From Microvirga soli (GTDB lineage: Bacteria > Pseudomonadota > Alphaproteobacteria > Rhizobiales > Beijerinckiaceae), in the NCBI RefSeq assembly GCF_016734765.1, contig NZ_JAERQE010000003.1:186001-250000 (forward strand): DNA of 64,000 nt. The letters are read 5' to 3'. Below, piece by piece: positions 53,616 to 62,899 of this stretch. Both the position numbers and the translations under genes were made by a program. Below the pieces are notes generated by a model that worked only from the letters and a program-made list of their open reading frames with translations, was not told the origin of the DNA and ran no database searches. The stretch's first letter is position 1. Every line of letters starts with the position of its first letter.

Positions 53616-55720
53616 TCGAAGACGCTGGGCGGGTAGATGCGGGCCTCGGGGCGGATGAGTTTCATCTGGTCTCGGCCCGCCCCTTGGCGGATCCTATCCT
53701 GGCCAAGATCCTGGTGGTCGATGACGACCCCAGGAACCTGATTGCCGTCGAAGAGGTGTTGCGATCTCCCGGAGTGGAGATCGTCACCGCCGACTCGGGC
53801 GAGGCCGCCTTGCGTCAAGTTCTTCAGAGCGATTTCGCCGCTATCCTTCTCGATGTGCAGATGCCCCGCATGGATGGATACGAGGTTGCAAGCCTCATCC
53901 GGAACAGGCCCCGGTCATCGCGTGTGCCCATCCTGTTCCTGACGGCCTTCAACAAAGACGATATGCATGTTTTCAAGGGATACTCGGCAGGCGCGGTCGA
54001 CTATGTCTTCAAACCTATCGAGCCCCTGATCCTCAAGTCGAAGGTGGATATCTTCGTCGATCTCTACCGCAAGACGGAGGAGATCCGTCGTCAGGCTGAG
54101 CAGGAGCGGCATCTGCTCATGGATAATCTGCGGGTCCGCAGCGAGAAGCTGAAGGCCGAGCAGGCCTTGCGGCGGCGCGAGGAGCATCAGGCCATCGTTC
54201 TGCAGTCGCTGCCGATTGCGCTCTACACGGCTTCCGTCCAGGAAGACCACCGGCAGCTTCATTTCACCAACGAAAGCATCGAGCGGATCACTGGCTTCCG
54301 GCCGGAGGCTTTCCTCGAACGTTCAGACTTCTGGTCTTCCCGGATCAACGACGAGGACCGAGTTAGGGTCTTGAACGAACTTAAGCGCTTGGAGGAAGAG
54401 GGGGCTGTCAGCCTTGAATATCGCTGGCTTTGCTCGGACGGCGTTGAGCGATATTTTCTCGATCAGACTGTTCTCATGCGCGATGACGACGGTCGCCCAC
54501 GCGAGTTCTTCGGAATGTGGTTCGACATCAGCGAGCGCAAGCAGATGGAGCAGAACCTGCTTCATGCCAGCAAGCTCGAAGCTGTTGGCCGCCTTACGGG
54601 TGGCATCGCTCACGACTTCAACAACATGCTGAGCGTCGTCATCGGCAATCTCGACCTTCTCAAGAAATCCGTTCAGGGCAATGAGAAGGCGGAGCGGCGG
54701 GTTCGAATGGCCATGGAGAGCGCGCAGCATTGCGCAGATCTCACCTACAGACTCCTTACGTTCTCCCGCCGTCAGGCGTTGCAGGTATCGACCATCGATG
54801 TGACGAGCCTGATGCCGAGCCTGTTGGAGCTTATGCGCAGGACTCTTGGTGAAAACATTCATGCCAGCGTGCAATCGGATGAGAGCATCTGGCCGATTCA
54901 GGTTGATAAGGCTCAATTCGAGGCGGCCCTCCTGAACCTTGCTGTGAATGCCCGCGACGCCATGCCGAACGGTGGCGATCTGACGATCACAGTCGCAAAC
55001 CAGGTTGTCGAAGAAGGAAAGCCGCTTCCAAGCGGCGACTATGTAACGATTGCCGTCCAGGATACCGGCATCGGAATGTCGCCTGAAGTGCTTGAGAAGG
55101 TTTTCGAGCCGTTCTTCACTACGAAGGAAAGTGGCAAGGGCACAGGCCTCGGCCTCAGCATGGTCTATGGATTCGTCCAGCAATGTCACGGTCGGGTTGA
55201 GGTAGAAAGCGAACAGAACGTCGGAACAACGATCCGCATTTTCCTCCCGCGTTCTCTTGAGGTCGCCGAGGACGTGTCTCAGAGCCACGCACGCATTGCC
55301 GCCCCTTTCGGGGACGGGCGAGCCGTATTGGTGGTCGAGGACAATCCTGCGGTCCGGCAGGTCGCTACATCAACGCTCCGGTCGCTCGGCTTCACGGTCC
55401 AGGAAGCCGAAAATGGCGACGAAGCTGCCCGGATGCTGAAGAAGAAAAGAGACATATCTCTCGTTCTTTCCGATGTGCGAATGCCTGGGGAACTGAGTGG
55501 CGTCGACCTTGCCCGCCTCATCCAAAGTGAGCATCCCGATATTCAGGTTCTGCTGACGACTGGCTATTTCGATGGGGAAGAGACGCTGAGCGATCTCAAT
55601 CTGCTCTACAAGCCTTATCGCGCGACCGATCTGGCAGAGAAGATTCAAGCTTTGATGAAGCTGCCGGAGACTGTTGAGTTGGAGAATACTCCTGTGCTTC
55701 AGGCTGCCGCTGTAGCCTGA
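53612..55720 (+). CDS. Receiver-PAS-histidine kinase-receiver hybrid protein
   Basis: A 702-residue signalling protein starting in an ATGA overlap with the giant kinase. Residues ~30-150 are a receiver (Asp81 in [15 protein letters not shown]). A helix (~155-195) leads to a PAS domain (~200-310, [16 protein letters not shown]), then HisKA with His334 in [11 protein letters not shown], an HATPase with [17 protein letters not shown], and a second receiver with Asp621 (SDVRMPGE). No DNA-binding output is present. The overlap suggests that the two proteins form one phosphorelay; a separate response regulator must carry the output. Confidence 0.92.
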   Translation: MIEDAGRVDAGLGADEFHLVSARPLADPILAKILVVDDDPRNLIAVEEVLRSPGVEIVTADSGEAALRQVLQSDFAAILLDVQMPRMDGYEVASLIRNRPRSSRVPILFLTAFNKDDMHVFKGYSAGAVDYVFKPIEPLILKSKVDIFVDLYRKTEEIRRQAEQERHLLMDNLRVRSEKLKAEQALRRREEHQAIVLQSLPIALYTASVQEDHRQLHFTNESIERITGFRPEAFLERSDFWSSRINDEDRVRVLNELKRLEEEGAVSLEYRWLCSDGVERYFLDQTVLMRDDDGRPREFFGMWFDISERKQMEQNLLHASKLEAVGRLTGGIAHDFNNMLSVVIGNLDLLKKSVQGNEKAERRVRMAMESAQHCADLTYRLLTFSRRQALQVSTIDVTSLMPSLLELMRRTLGENIHASVQSDESIWPIQVDKAQFEAALLNLAVNARDAMPNGGDLTITVANQVVEEGKPLPSGDYVTIAVQDTGIGMSPEVLEKVFEPFFTTKESGKGTGLGLSMVYGFVQQCHGRVEVESEQNVGTTIRIFLPRSLEVAEDVSQSHARIAAPFGDGRAVLVVEDNPAVRQVATSTLRSLGFTVQEAENGDEAARMLKKKRDISLVLSDVRMPGELSGVDLARLIQSEHPDIQVLLTTGYFDGEETLSDLNLLYKPYRATDLAEKIQALMKLPETVELENTPVLQAAAVA

Positions 55721-55752
55721 TCGCTTGCTGACGCTGCGGCATCTGACAAGAT

Positions 55753-55983
55753 TTATGTTGCTGCAGTGAGCGTGTCCCTGTCACCCTGCCATGCCGTGTA
55801 GAAGTCACCGGTGCGGTCAAGGACAAATACAGTTGGGCTGTTCGACAGCGCCGACCAGCATGCCGACTCGACTGCGAACTTCAGAGCCTTGGCTCGAAAA
55901 TAGAACGATCCCAGATCTCTCCCAGAATGTGAAACCGTCCAGCGATTATGCTTGAACACAACGCAGTACGCTCCGTGGGCCAT
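55753..55983 (-). CDS. Small conserved-looking hypothetical protein
   Basis: A 76-residue soluble protein starting MAHGAYCVVFKHNRWTVSHS and ending DRTGDFYTAWQGDRDTL. Alternating hydrophobic and aromatic residues suggest a small beta-alpha domain, somewhat like DUF2188-type proteins. The start at 55983 follows GGAGG by six bases. It converges with the hybrid kinase gene. The 190 bases between it and the SDR gene hold nothing I can identify. Confidence 0.6.
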   Translation of the reverse strand: MAHGAYCVVFKHNRWTVSHSGRDLGSFYFRAKALKFAVESACWSALSNSPTVFVLDRTGDFYTAWQGDRDTLTAAT

Positions 55984-56173
55984 CAAATCCTCCCAAGTAG
56001 CTTGTCTGGCAAATCACAGGGCAGTTGCTATCGATCCTGCAACAGGAATGCAACCGCCAATGACCATTCTCTTATGGCCAAAAAGTTAATGGCGGGTTTT
56101 GCCTGACCGACATTGGCTTCAGCGATGAGAAGGTATTCAGAACGCTGAAGTAACCCATCTTACCTAAGATGCT

Positions 56174-56950
56174 TCACAGCGATGCTGTCACTCCTCCATC
56201 GACATAGATGATCTGCCCATTCACAAAATTCGATGCGTCCGAGGCAAGGAAGATTGCAGCTCCGACGAGGTCCTCCAGCTCGCCCCAGCGACGTGAGGGA
56301 GTGCGGCCGGTCAGCCAGTCGGAGAATGCCTTATCTTCTACGAGCGCGCGATTGAGCTCCGTCTTAAAGTATCCAGGACCAAGCCCATTGACCTGAAGTC
56401 CGTGCTTTCCCCAATCAATAGCCATGCCTTTGGTGAGCATCTTCACCGCTCCCTTCGTAGCCGCATAGGGAGCAATGGAAGGGCGACCGAGCTCGCTCTG
56501 GACCGAACAGATGTTGACGATCTTTCCTCGACCACGCGGGATCATGCACTTTGCAACGGCTTGGCCAACATGAAAAACGCTGTCGACATTCGTCTTCATC
56601 AAGGCATGCCAGGCGTCTTCCGGATAATCTTCAAGGGGCGCGCGAAACTGCATGCCAGCATTGTTGATCAGGATATCGATAGGGCCAATCTCATTCTCGA
56701 TCCGCGCGATGGCAGGCCTGACGGCGCCGCTGACGGTGACATCGAAAGCTATGTCATGCACCGAGAGGCCTTCCTCTCGGAGCTTTTCCGCCGCAAATGC
56801 GAGCTTGCCGCGCTCGCGGCCGTTGAGAACGACCTTCGCTCCGGCTCTTCCCAATCCTTGGGCGAGGGCGAAGCCGATCCCGGCGCTCGATCCTGTCACC
56901 AGAGCGACACGTCCGGAGAGATCGAAAAGTCCTGCAACATTCATTGTCAT
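56174..56950 (-). CDS. SDR oxidoreductase, gluconate 5-dehydrogenase-like
   Basis: A classical short-chain dehydrogenase of about 258 residues. The NAD(P)-binding motif is VTGSSAGIGFALAQGLG; NNAG is in ILINNAGMQFRAPLED; catalytic Ser is in NICSVQSELGR and Tyr/Lys in YAATKGAVK. The C-terminus (NFVNGQIIYVDGGVTASL) is normal. It resembles gluconate 5-dehydrogenases (IdnO/Gno), which interconvert a keto-acid and a hydroxy-acid of a sugar. ATGs at 56950 and 56944 are both possible. It starts 22 bases after the FAD-oxidase gene in a leftward operon. Confidence 0.88.
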   Translation of the reverse strand: MTMNVAGLFDLSGRVALVTGSSAGIGFALAQGLGRAGAKVVLNGRERGKLAFAAEKLREEGLSVHDIAFDVTVSGAVRPAIARIENEIGPIDILINNAGMQFRAPLEDYPEDAWHALMKTNVDSVFHVGQAVAKCMIPRGRGKIVNICSVQSELGRPSIAPYAATKGAVKMLTKGMAIDWGKHGLQVNGLGPGYFKTELNRALVEDKAFSDWLTGRTPSRRWGELEDLVGAAIFLASDASNFVNGQIIYVDGGVTASL

Positions 56951-56972
56951 TCGCCTTGGCCGCTGCGTACCA

Positions 56973-58349
56973 TCAAAGCACCCGGCCAGGATTGAGAATG
57001 CCGGCAGGGTCAAGGGTATGCTTCATCTTGGCCATCAGGGCGAGTTCAGGTTCGGACCGGCTCAGCGAGAGGTAAGGCCGCTTGATGCGCCCGATGCCAT
57101 GCTCGGCCGACACCGAGCCGCCGAGGCGTGAGACGAGTTCATACACAAGCCCTTGAACGCCCTTCTTGGTCTCGTTATTCATATCCCGGATGGCCACGTT
57201 GATATGGATATTGCTATCTGCAACATGGCCGAAGACAACCCAGATTGCCTCTGGCCAGCGCTTGGGCATCTCCTCGCGCAAATGCGCGACCGCCTCCGTC
57301 ATCCGGTCGAGCGGAACGCTGACATCGAAGCGGATCTCCTCGGGCAAGAAGCGTCCGTATTCATAAGGCGTTTCCCGGTAGGCCCAGAACCTGTTCCGGT
57401 CGGTGCGCGATTGTGCGACCAACGCGTCTTTAATCAGGCCCTGCTCATAGAAGTCGCTCAGGACGAGTGAGAACGCTTCTGTTCCCGCCGGATCTTCTCC
57501 CATATCTGCTTCGATCAGCAACGTGAGATCATGCCCGGCCTCGAAGGCGTTCGGGAGGCCGCAGACCTGGGTGGCGACGGTCATGAACTCCCGCCACATG
57601 GCCTCGAACACGAGCAGGCGCCCCGGATGCACCTGCTGGAATTGACGCAGCACGAGCAGGCCATCTTCAAAGCTCTCGACGGCGCAGAGAGCGGTTTGAA
57701 GGCCCTGGGGCTTCGGGTGCAGTCCGATCACAACCCGTGTGATGATGCCGAGCGTTCCTTCACTCCCGATGAATAATTGCGTCCAGTCATAACCGGCGTT
57801 GTTCTTCAGCATCTTGTTGAGCGAACGGATAACCGTGCCATCCACGAGAACGACTTCGAGCCCAAGGATGTTGCGGCGGGCCATGCCGTAGCGCAGCACC
57901 TGGTTGCCGCCGGCATTGGTGGCGGCATTGCCCCCGATGGTGCAGGTGCCTCGCGCACCGAGATCGATCCCGCATAGATAGCCTGCTTCATCGGCGGCCT
58001 GTTGCACAGCGGCGAGCGGTGTGCCGGCTAGCGCCGTGAGCGTTGCACTCGCTGCATCAATCTCTTCGATGCCGTTCATGCGCTCAAGGGAGAGGGCGAT
58101 TTCTCCTGCCTGAGGGTGCGCACCGCCTGCCAATCCTGTCAGGCCCCCCTGGGTGACGACTGGATGACCATGCGCATGGCAGATTCGCAGCGCGGTGGCG
58201 ACATCCTGTGTCGTCTGCGGCAGAACCAGAGCTTTGGGAAGTGTAGGCGAAAGCCCGCTGGCATCGGCATGGTTGCGTAAAGGGATATCAGATCCTGTCT
58301 TGACCTGAGATCCAAGGGCAGCTTTCAGGGCATCAATCAATTCGCTCAT
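56973..58349 (-). CDS. FAD-binding 2-hydroxyacid dehydrogenase (GlcD/DLD-like)
   Basis: A 458-residue flavoprotein of the FAD_binding_4/FAD-oxidase_C type. The FAD-pyrophosphate region is VVTQGGLTGLAGGAHP then LGARGTCTIGGNAATNAGGN. The C-terminal substrate domain contains FGHVADSNIHINV and SAEHGIGRIKRPYL. Homologues oxidise D-lactate, glycolate or D-2-hydroxy acids to 2-oxo acids. Between an SDR and an enolase-superfamily dehydratase it probably oxidises a hydroxy-acid intermediate of a sugar-acid pathway. The start at 58349 matches the family; the longer open frame would overlap the dehydratase gene. Confidence 0.88.
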   Translation of the reverse strand: MSELIDALKAALGSQVKTGSDIPLRNHADASGLSPTLPKALVLPQTTQDVATALRICHAHGHPVVTQGGLTGLAGGAHPQAGEIALSLERMNGIEEIDAASATLTALAGTPLAAVQQAADEAGYLCGIDLGARGTCTIGGNAATNAGGNQVLRYGMARRNILGLEVVLVDGTVIRSLNKMLKNNAGYDWTQLFIGSEGTLGIITRVVIGLHPKPQGLQTALCAVESFEDGLLVLRQFQQVHPGRLLVFEAMWREFMTVATQVCGLPNAFEAGHDLTLLIEADMGEDPAGTEAFSLVLSDFYEQGLIKDALVAQSRTDRNRFWAYRETPYEYGRFLPEEIRFDVSVPLDRMTEAVAHLREEMPKRWPEAIWVVFGHVADSNIHINVAIRDMNNETKKGVQGLVYELVSRLGGSVSAEHGIGRIKRPYLSLSRSEPELALMAKMKHTLDPAGILNPGRVL

Positions 58350-58386
58350 GGCATTCCATATCTTCAACTGGGCGGTCACGTCTTGA

Positions 58387-59586
58387 CTATGAGCCCTCGG
58401 ATAGTCTGACGATTGCATCCGGCCGGCTGCAGAGGTCCGGCAGCAATTCCAGGCCTAAGCCCGGCTTCATGTTGACTGTGACTTCTCCGTTGGTAACGGT
58501 CGGCAGTTCCGTCACAAGCTCGGTATACCAACCGGTGTAGAACGCCCGGACGCTTTCCTGGATCAGCGCATTCCTCGCATGCAGGGAGAAGTGGCAGGAG
58601 GCCGCGTAAACCACCGGCCCTGTGCAGTCATGCGGTGCAACAGGCACATGCCATGCTTCGGCGAGGGCGGCAATCTTGCGCGCCTCGGTAAGGCCACCGC
58701 ACCAGGACAGATCGAGCATGACGACGCCCGCGACGCCGGTTTCGAGATATTCCCGGAAAGCGTGCGTGTAGGAAAGCGTTTCGGATGCGCAGACCCATGC
58801 CTTCGAGTGCCGGGCATACTCCTTGAGATCCCCGATATTGTCGAGACGAAACGGGTCCTCATGCCAGTAGGTGTCGAACTCGGTGAGAGCGGCGGCAAGT
58901 TTCTTGGCCATGGGCAGGCTCCACAGGGAGTGGAACTCGACCATGATATCCATCTTGTCGCCGACAGCCTTGCGGATCTTGGCGAAGGGCTCAAGGGCCG
59001 TCTTCAGTTCGGCAGGGGATATGTCATAACCGTGGCTGCGTTCGGCAGCGACATCGAACGGCCAGATCTTCATGCCGGTGATGCCCTGCTCCAGCAACGA
59101 ATGCGCCAGATCGTCGGCCTTATGCAGGAATGCCTCCAGGTCCTCGTATGCTCCCGCGGCGCTGCCGACACCCCAATTGGCAACCTTCTGCGCCCGGCTG
59201 TCACGGATATACCTGTATCCGGCGCAGGTGTTATAGACTCGAATCCGGTCCCGGGAGCGCCCTCCCAGCATGTCGCAGATAGGCCGGCCATGAACCTTGC
59301 CGAACAGGTCCCATAGGGCGATGTCGACAGCTGAATTGCCCCGTGTTTCCACCCCGGCCGATCTCCAGCCGAGATAGTTCTGAAGGTCTCGGTTGACAGC
59401 CTCGATCTGAAGCGGATCGCGCCCGATCAGCTTGGCCGCGACTGTCTCATGAATATAGGCTTCCACCGCCGCGGCGCCCATGAAGGTTTCACCCAGGCCG
59501 ATGAGGCCTTCATCGGTGTGCAGGCGGACCCAGATGATGTTGGCAAATTCCTGCAGGCGGATTGTCTCGACACCGGTGATCTTCAT
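58387..59586 (-). CDS. Enolase-superfamily acid-sugar dehydratase (mandelate racemase/muconate lactonizing type)
   Basis: A 399-residue enolase-superfamily enzyme. The capping domain begins MKITGVETIRLQEFANIIWV. The barrel contains GMKIWPFD at the second strand and the metal ligands in MVEFHSLWS, WHEDPFRLDN and CASETLSY. APHDCTGPV near the end carries a conserved His-Asp. The His after the first Glu (EFH) is the general-acid position in galactonate/mannonate-dehydratase-like members, so dehydration of an aldonate is favoured over racemisation. The substrate is unknown. It heads the leftward operon, divergent from the TRAP genes. Confidence 0.87.
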   Translation of the reverse strand: MKITGVETIRLQEFANIIWVRLHTDEGLIGLGETFMGAAAVEAYIHETVAAKLIGRDPLQIEAVNRDLQNYLGWRSAGVETRGNSAVDIALWDLFGKVHGRPICDMLGGRSRDRIRVYNTCAGYRYIRDSRAQKVANWGVGSAAGAYEDLEAFLHKADDLAHSLLEQGITGMKIWPFDVAAERSHGYDISPAELKTALEPFAKIRKAVGDKMDIMVEFHSLWSLPMAKKLAAALTEFDTYWHEDPFRLDNIGDLKEYARHSKAWVCASETLSYTHAFREYLETGVAGVVMLDLSWCGGLTEARKIAALAEAWHVPVAPHDCTGPVVYAASCHFSLHARNALIQESVRAFYTGWYTELVTELPTVTNGEVTVNMKPGLGLELLPDLCSRPDAIVRLSEGS

Positions 59587-59799
59587 TGTGCTCTCGCTAC
59601 GTCTGCGCTCCATCTGGGCATAAACAGCACCACAGGACAACACTTACGGTAGGTGGCTGGATCTTGGAGAACAGCGGTGATTTCCACTGAAATGGAGGCG
59701 CGTCTTCGTAGTCATAAGTATAATTTGAAACAATGGAACGCTTCCCTGAAGTTCGCACATACTCCAGTATTCGGCGCTCCAAGTCTGTTCCACACCGAA

Positions 59800-59828
59800 T
59801 TGACACTCTGCAACGCTGGGCCTTAGAT
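59800..59828 (+). promoter_or_regulatory. Candidate sigma-70 promoter of the third TRAP operon
   Basis: TTGACA (59800-59805), a 17-base spacer and TTAGAT (59823-59828), about 88 bases before the dctQ start. The -35 is perfect and the -10 is weak. This 329-base divergent region (59587-59915) contains no gene and no obvious operator palindrome. Confidence 0.45.
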
Positions 59829-59915
59829 CAGTGAAACTTTGCCCTTGCGCGACCTTGAACAGGCGCCGGAGGCGGACAGAATAATGTGGGCAGGAACCGG
59901 AGGCAGGGAGTAACG

Positions 59916-60458
59916 GTGGACAGGGCTGTATCATACTTCTTCAAGGGTCTGGAGGGACTCTTGGTCCTCCTGCTCGCCGCCATGGTCGTCATGGTTTTCG
60001 GCAATGTCGTCCTGCGTTACCTCTTCGACACGGGGATCGACGTATCCGAAGAGCTTTCCCGCTATTTCTTCGTCTGGCTGACATTCATTGGCGCCGTCGT
60101 GGTCGGGCGGCAGAACGCCCACCTTGGCGTGGAGACCCTTGTGTCCCGGTTAGGCGATCAGGGGCGCAAGCTCTGCATGATATTGTCGGACCTTTTCGTG
60201 ATCGGTTGCTGTGTCGTCTTCTTCTGGGGGACTTGGCAGCAGGCTGAGATCAACGCCACCAATTATGCTCCGATTACAGAGATTTCGATGCTCTGGGTTT
60301 ATGGCGTCGGCTTCTTCGCGAGCATCGGGCTGGGGCTCATGGCTGCGCTCCGCATCCTGCGGGTTCTCACAGGCCGCCTGAGCGATCAGGAACTCCGAGC
60401 CTTCGCGGGGGACTACAGTGACGATGAAGCGAATGATCTGAGAGGGCACCTCGAGTGA
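59916..60458 (+). CDS. TRAP transporter small permease (DctQ)
   Basis: A 180-residue four-helix DctQ subunit with the signature VVLRYLFDTGIDVSEELSRY then FFVWLTFIGAVVVGRQNAHL. GTG 59916 is chosen because GGGAG lies six bases upstream; a GTG at 59886 would add ten residues without a better signal. It overlaps dctM by four bases (GTGA). This is the third TRAP system in the window and is divergent from an acid-sugar dehydratase operon. Confidence 0.9.
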   Translation: MDRAVSYFFKGLEGLLVLLLAAMVVMVFGNVVLRYLFDTGIDVSEELSRYFFVWLTFIGAVVVGRQNAHLGVETLVSRLGDQGRKLCMILSDLFVIGCCVVFFWGTWQQAEINATNYAPITEISMLWVYGVGFFASIGLGLMAALRILRVLTGRLSDQELRAFAGDYSDDEANDLRGHLE

Positions 60459-61738
60459 CGATTGTCGTATTCCTCACGTCTCTTCTGGGCGCCATGGCCC
60501 TGGGAATGCCGATAGCCTTCGCGCTCATCGTCTGCGCGCTGGCTCTCATGCTCTGGCTTGGCAACTTCGACAGCCAGATCGTCGCTCAGAACATGATCAT
60601 CGGAGCGGACAATTTCCAGCTCCTGGCTGTCCCGTTCTTTCTCCTGGCCGGAGAGCTGATGAATGTCGGAGGGCTGTCGAAGCGCATCGTCAACTTCGCC
60701 CTGGCGTGTTTAGGGCATATCCACGGCGGCCTCGGCTATGTTGCCATCGTGGCGGCTCTGATCCTCGCCGCTCTGTCCGGTTCCGCTGCGGCGGATACGG
60801 CAGCTCTGGCGGCTATTTTGATCCCGATGATGCGCAATGCAGGGTACGATATCCCGCGGGCCGCGGGGCTCATCGCAGCAGGCGGCATCATCGCTCCGGT
60901 AATCCCACCTTCTATCGGGTTCATCATCTTCGGCGTTGCAGCCAACGTATCGATCTCGCAGCTATTTCTCGCAGGCGTCGTGCCTGGCCTGATGATGGGT
61001 ATCTCTCTCGTCGCAGCTTGGGCCATCGTCAGCCGACGGGACAAGATGCAAACGTTCCCGCGCACCACCATGCGAGAGCGCGGCAAAGCTTTCGTCGACG
61101 GCTTTTATGCGCTCCTAATGCCGGTCATGATCCTGGGTGGCATCAAGTGGGGCATCGTGACACCGACAGAGGCGGCCGTTCTCGCTGCGGTTTATGCTCT
61201 TCTGATCGGTATGTTCGTCTATCGCGAGCTCAAGCCCTCGATGCTGTATGGAGTGTTCCTCACGGCCGCCAAAACGACCGCCGTGGTGATGTTCCTCGTG
61301 GCAGCCGCCTTGGTCTCCGCGTGGCTGATTACTCAAGCCAACATTCCCGGTGAGATCAGCGGGCTTATCGAGCCTTTGATGGGCAACAAGACCCTGCTCA
61401 TGTTTGCCCTGATGTTCCTTGTCGTCATCGTCGGAACGGCACTGGACTTCTCCCCCACCGTCCTGATCCTGACTCCGGTTCTCATGCCGATCGTCAAGCA
61501 GGCCGGTATTGACCCTGTTTATTTCGGCGTCCTGTTTATCATCAACAATGCAATCGGACTGATCACACCTCCCGTCGGAATTGTGCTCAACGTCGTGAGC
61601 GGCGTTGCCCGCGTGCCGATGGGAGCTGTGATCCGAGGCGTCAACCCGTTTCTGATCGCCCAGCTGATCGTGCTTGTCCTGTTGATCCTGATTCCTGAAC
61701 TGGTGACGGTGCCTTTGGCGTGGTTGCGGGGACGGTAA
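60455..61738 (+). CDS. TRAP transporter large permease (DctM)
   Basis: A 427-residue DctM subunit with about 12 helices. Landmarks are GAMALGMPIAFALIVCALAL at the N-terminus, the AALSGSAAADTAALAAILIP loop near residue 110, PVIPPSIGFIIFG near 150 and NNAIGLITPPVGIVLNVVSG near 365. GTG 60455 overlaps the dctQ stop. It ends 36 bases before dctP, with a good AGAGAGGAAA ribosome-binding site in the gap. Confidence 0.93.
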   Translation: MTIVVFLTSLLGAMALGMPIAFALIVCALALMLWLGNFDSQIVAQNMIIGADNFQLLAVPFFLLAGELMNVGGLSKRIVNFALACLGHIHGGLGYVAIVAALILAALSGSAAADTAALAAILIPMMRNAGYDIPRAAGLIAAGGIIAPVIPPSIGFIIFGVAANVSISQLFLAGVVPGLMMGISLVAAWAIVSRRDKMQTFPRTTMRERGKAFVDGFYALLMPVMILGGIKWGIVTPTEAAVLAAVYALLIGMFVYRELKPSMLYGVFLTAAKTTAVVMFLVAAALVSAWLITQANIPGEISGLIEPLMGNKTLLMFALMFLVVIVGTALDFSPTVLILTPVLMPIVKQAGIDPVYFGVLFIINNAIGLITPPVGIVLNVVSGVARVPMGAVIRGVNPFLIAQLIVLVLLILIPELVTVPLAWLRGR

Positions 61739-61774
61739 GTCGACTGAAGCTAATAAAAGAGAGAGGAAACAACC

Positions 61775-62785
61775 ATGAAAGCGTTCAAATTCACCCTTGC
61801 TGCAGGTGTTGCAGCAACCATCCTTGCGGCTGTTCCGGCCTATGCGCAGTTCACGGAACGCAACATCCGTCTCTCCAACGGCGTGAACGAGGATCACCCC
61901 AATGGCAAGGGCGTCGAGAAGTTCAAGGCATGCCTGACCGACAAGTCGGGCGGAAAGCTGAAGGTTCAGGGCTTCTGGGGCAATGCCCTCGGCGGCGATC
62001 TTCAGGCGACCCAAGCCCTTCGCTCCGGCACGCAGGAAATGGTCGTCACCTCGAGCTCCCCGCTGATCGGCATCCTGCCGGATCTCGGCGTCTTCGATCT
62101 GCCGTTCCTTTTCGCCAATGAGAAGGAGGCCGATGCGGTTCTCGACGGCAACTTCGGCAAGCACATCGACGCGAAGCTCGAGTCCGTCGGCCTCGTCAAT
62201 CTGGCCTATTGGGAGAACGGGTTCCGCAACCTCACCAACTCGCGCCGCCCGGTCGAGAAGTGGGAAGACTTCAAGGGGCTCAAAGTTCGCGTGATGCAGA
62301 ACAACGTGTTCCTCGACACCTTTAAGACCTTAGGGGCCAATGCCGTCCCGATGGCTTTCGGCGAGGTGTTCACCGCACTGGAGACCAAAGCCATCGACGG
62401 TCAGGAGAACCCCTTCGTGACCATCGACACCTCCAAGTTCTATGAGGTGCAGAAGTACCTGTCGGTTACCCGTCATGCCTATACGCCGTTCCTTGTTCTC
62501 TACTCCAAGAAGCTGTGGGACGGATTGTCGAAGGACGAGCAGGCCGCTTTGCGCGATTGTGCCGTCGTGTCTCGTGATGAGCAGCGCAAAGTCTCCCGCG
62601 AACTCTCGGAAGCCTCGCTCAACAAGATCAAGGGCGAAGGCACCGTGGTGAACGAGCTGAATGCTCAGGAAGCGAATCGGATGCGTGAGCAGGCCAAGAG
62701 CGTCTGGGAAAAGCATGCGGCAACCATTGGTCCGGAGACCGTGAAGATGATGCAGGACGAGCTGACGAAGGTTCGGGGAAAGTAA
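61775..62785 (+). CDS. TRAP transporter substrate-binding protein (DctP family)
   Basis: A 336-residue periplasmic binding protein with a Sec signal (FTLAAGVAATILAAVPAYAQ, cleavage about residue 25). Family features are NGVNEDHPNGKGVEKFKACL, WEDFKGLKVRVMQNNVFLDT with the ligand-binding Arg (about residue 170), and GEVFTALETKAIDGQENPFV near 197. It is the last gene of the DctQ-DctM-DctP operon, ahead of a terminator hairpin. The ligand is probably the acid sugar processed by the neighbouring dehydratase and dehydrogenases. Confidence 0.92.
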   Translation: MKAFKFTLAAGVAATILAAVPAYAQFTERNIRLSNGVNEDHPNGKGVEKFKACLTDKSGGKLKVQGFWGNALGGDLQATQALRSGTQEMVVTSSSPLIGILPDLGVFDLPFLFANEKEADAVLDGNFGKHIDAKLESVGLVNLAYWENGFRNLTNSRRPVEKWEDFKGLKVRVMQNNVFLDTFKTLGANAVPMAFGEVFTALETKAIDGQENPFVTIDTSKFYEVQKYLSVTRHAYTPFLVLYSKKLWDGLSKDEQAALRDCAVVSRDEQRKVSRELSEASLNKIKGEGTVVNELNAQEANRMREQAKSVWEKHAATIGPETVKMMQDELTKVRGK

Positions 62786-62804
62786 TCATCCGCTTCTAAG
62801 CAAT

Positions 62805-62838
62805 GTGGCGCCGCTGCCGAGCGGCGCCACATACGTTT
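62805..62838 (+). terminator. Terminator after the third TRAP operon
   Basis: An eleven-pair perfect stem, GTGGCGCCGCT (62805-62815) with AGCGGCGCCAC (62820-62830), and a four-base loop; ATACGTTTCT follows. It lies 20 bases after the dctP stop and separates the transporter from the DenD-like gene. Confidence 0.7.
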
Positions 62839-62899
62839 CTGCTATCCAGATATGAATTCACCAGAGCCAGATTCGGCCTTCTGAAAAGGATTTCGAACG

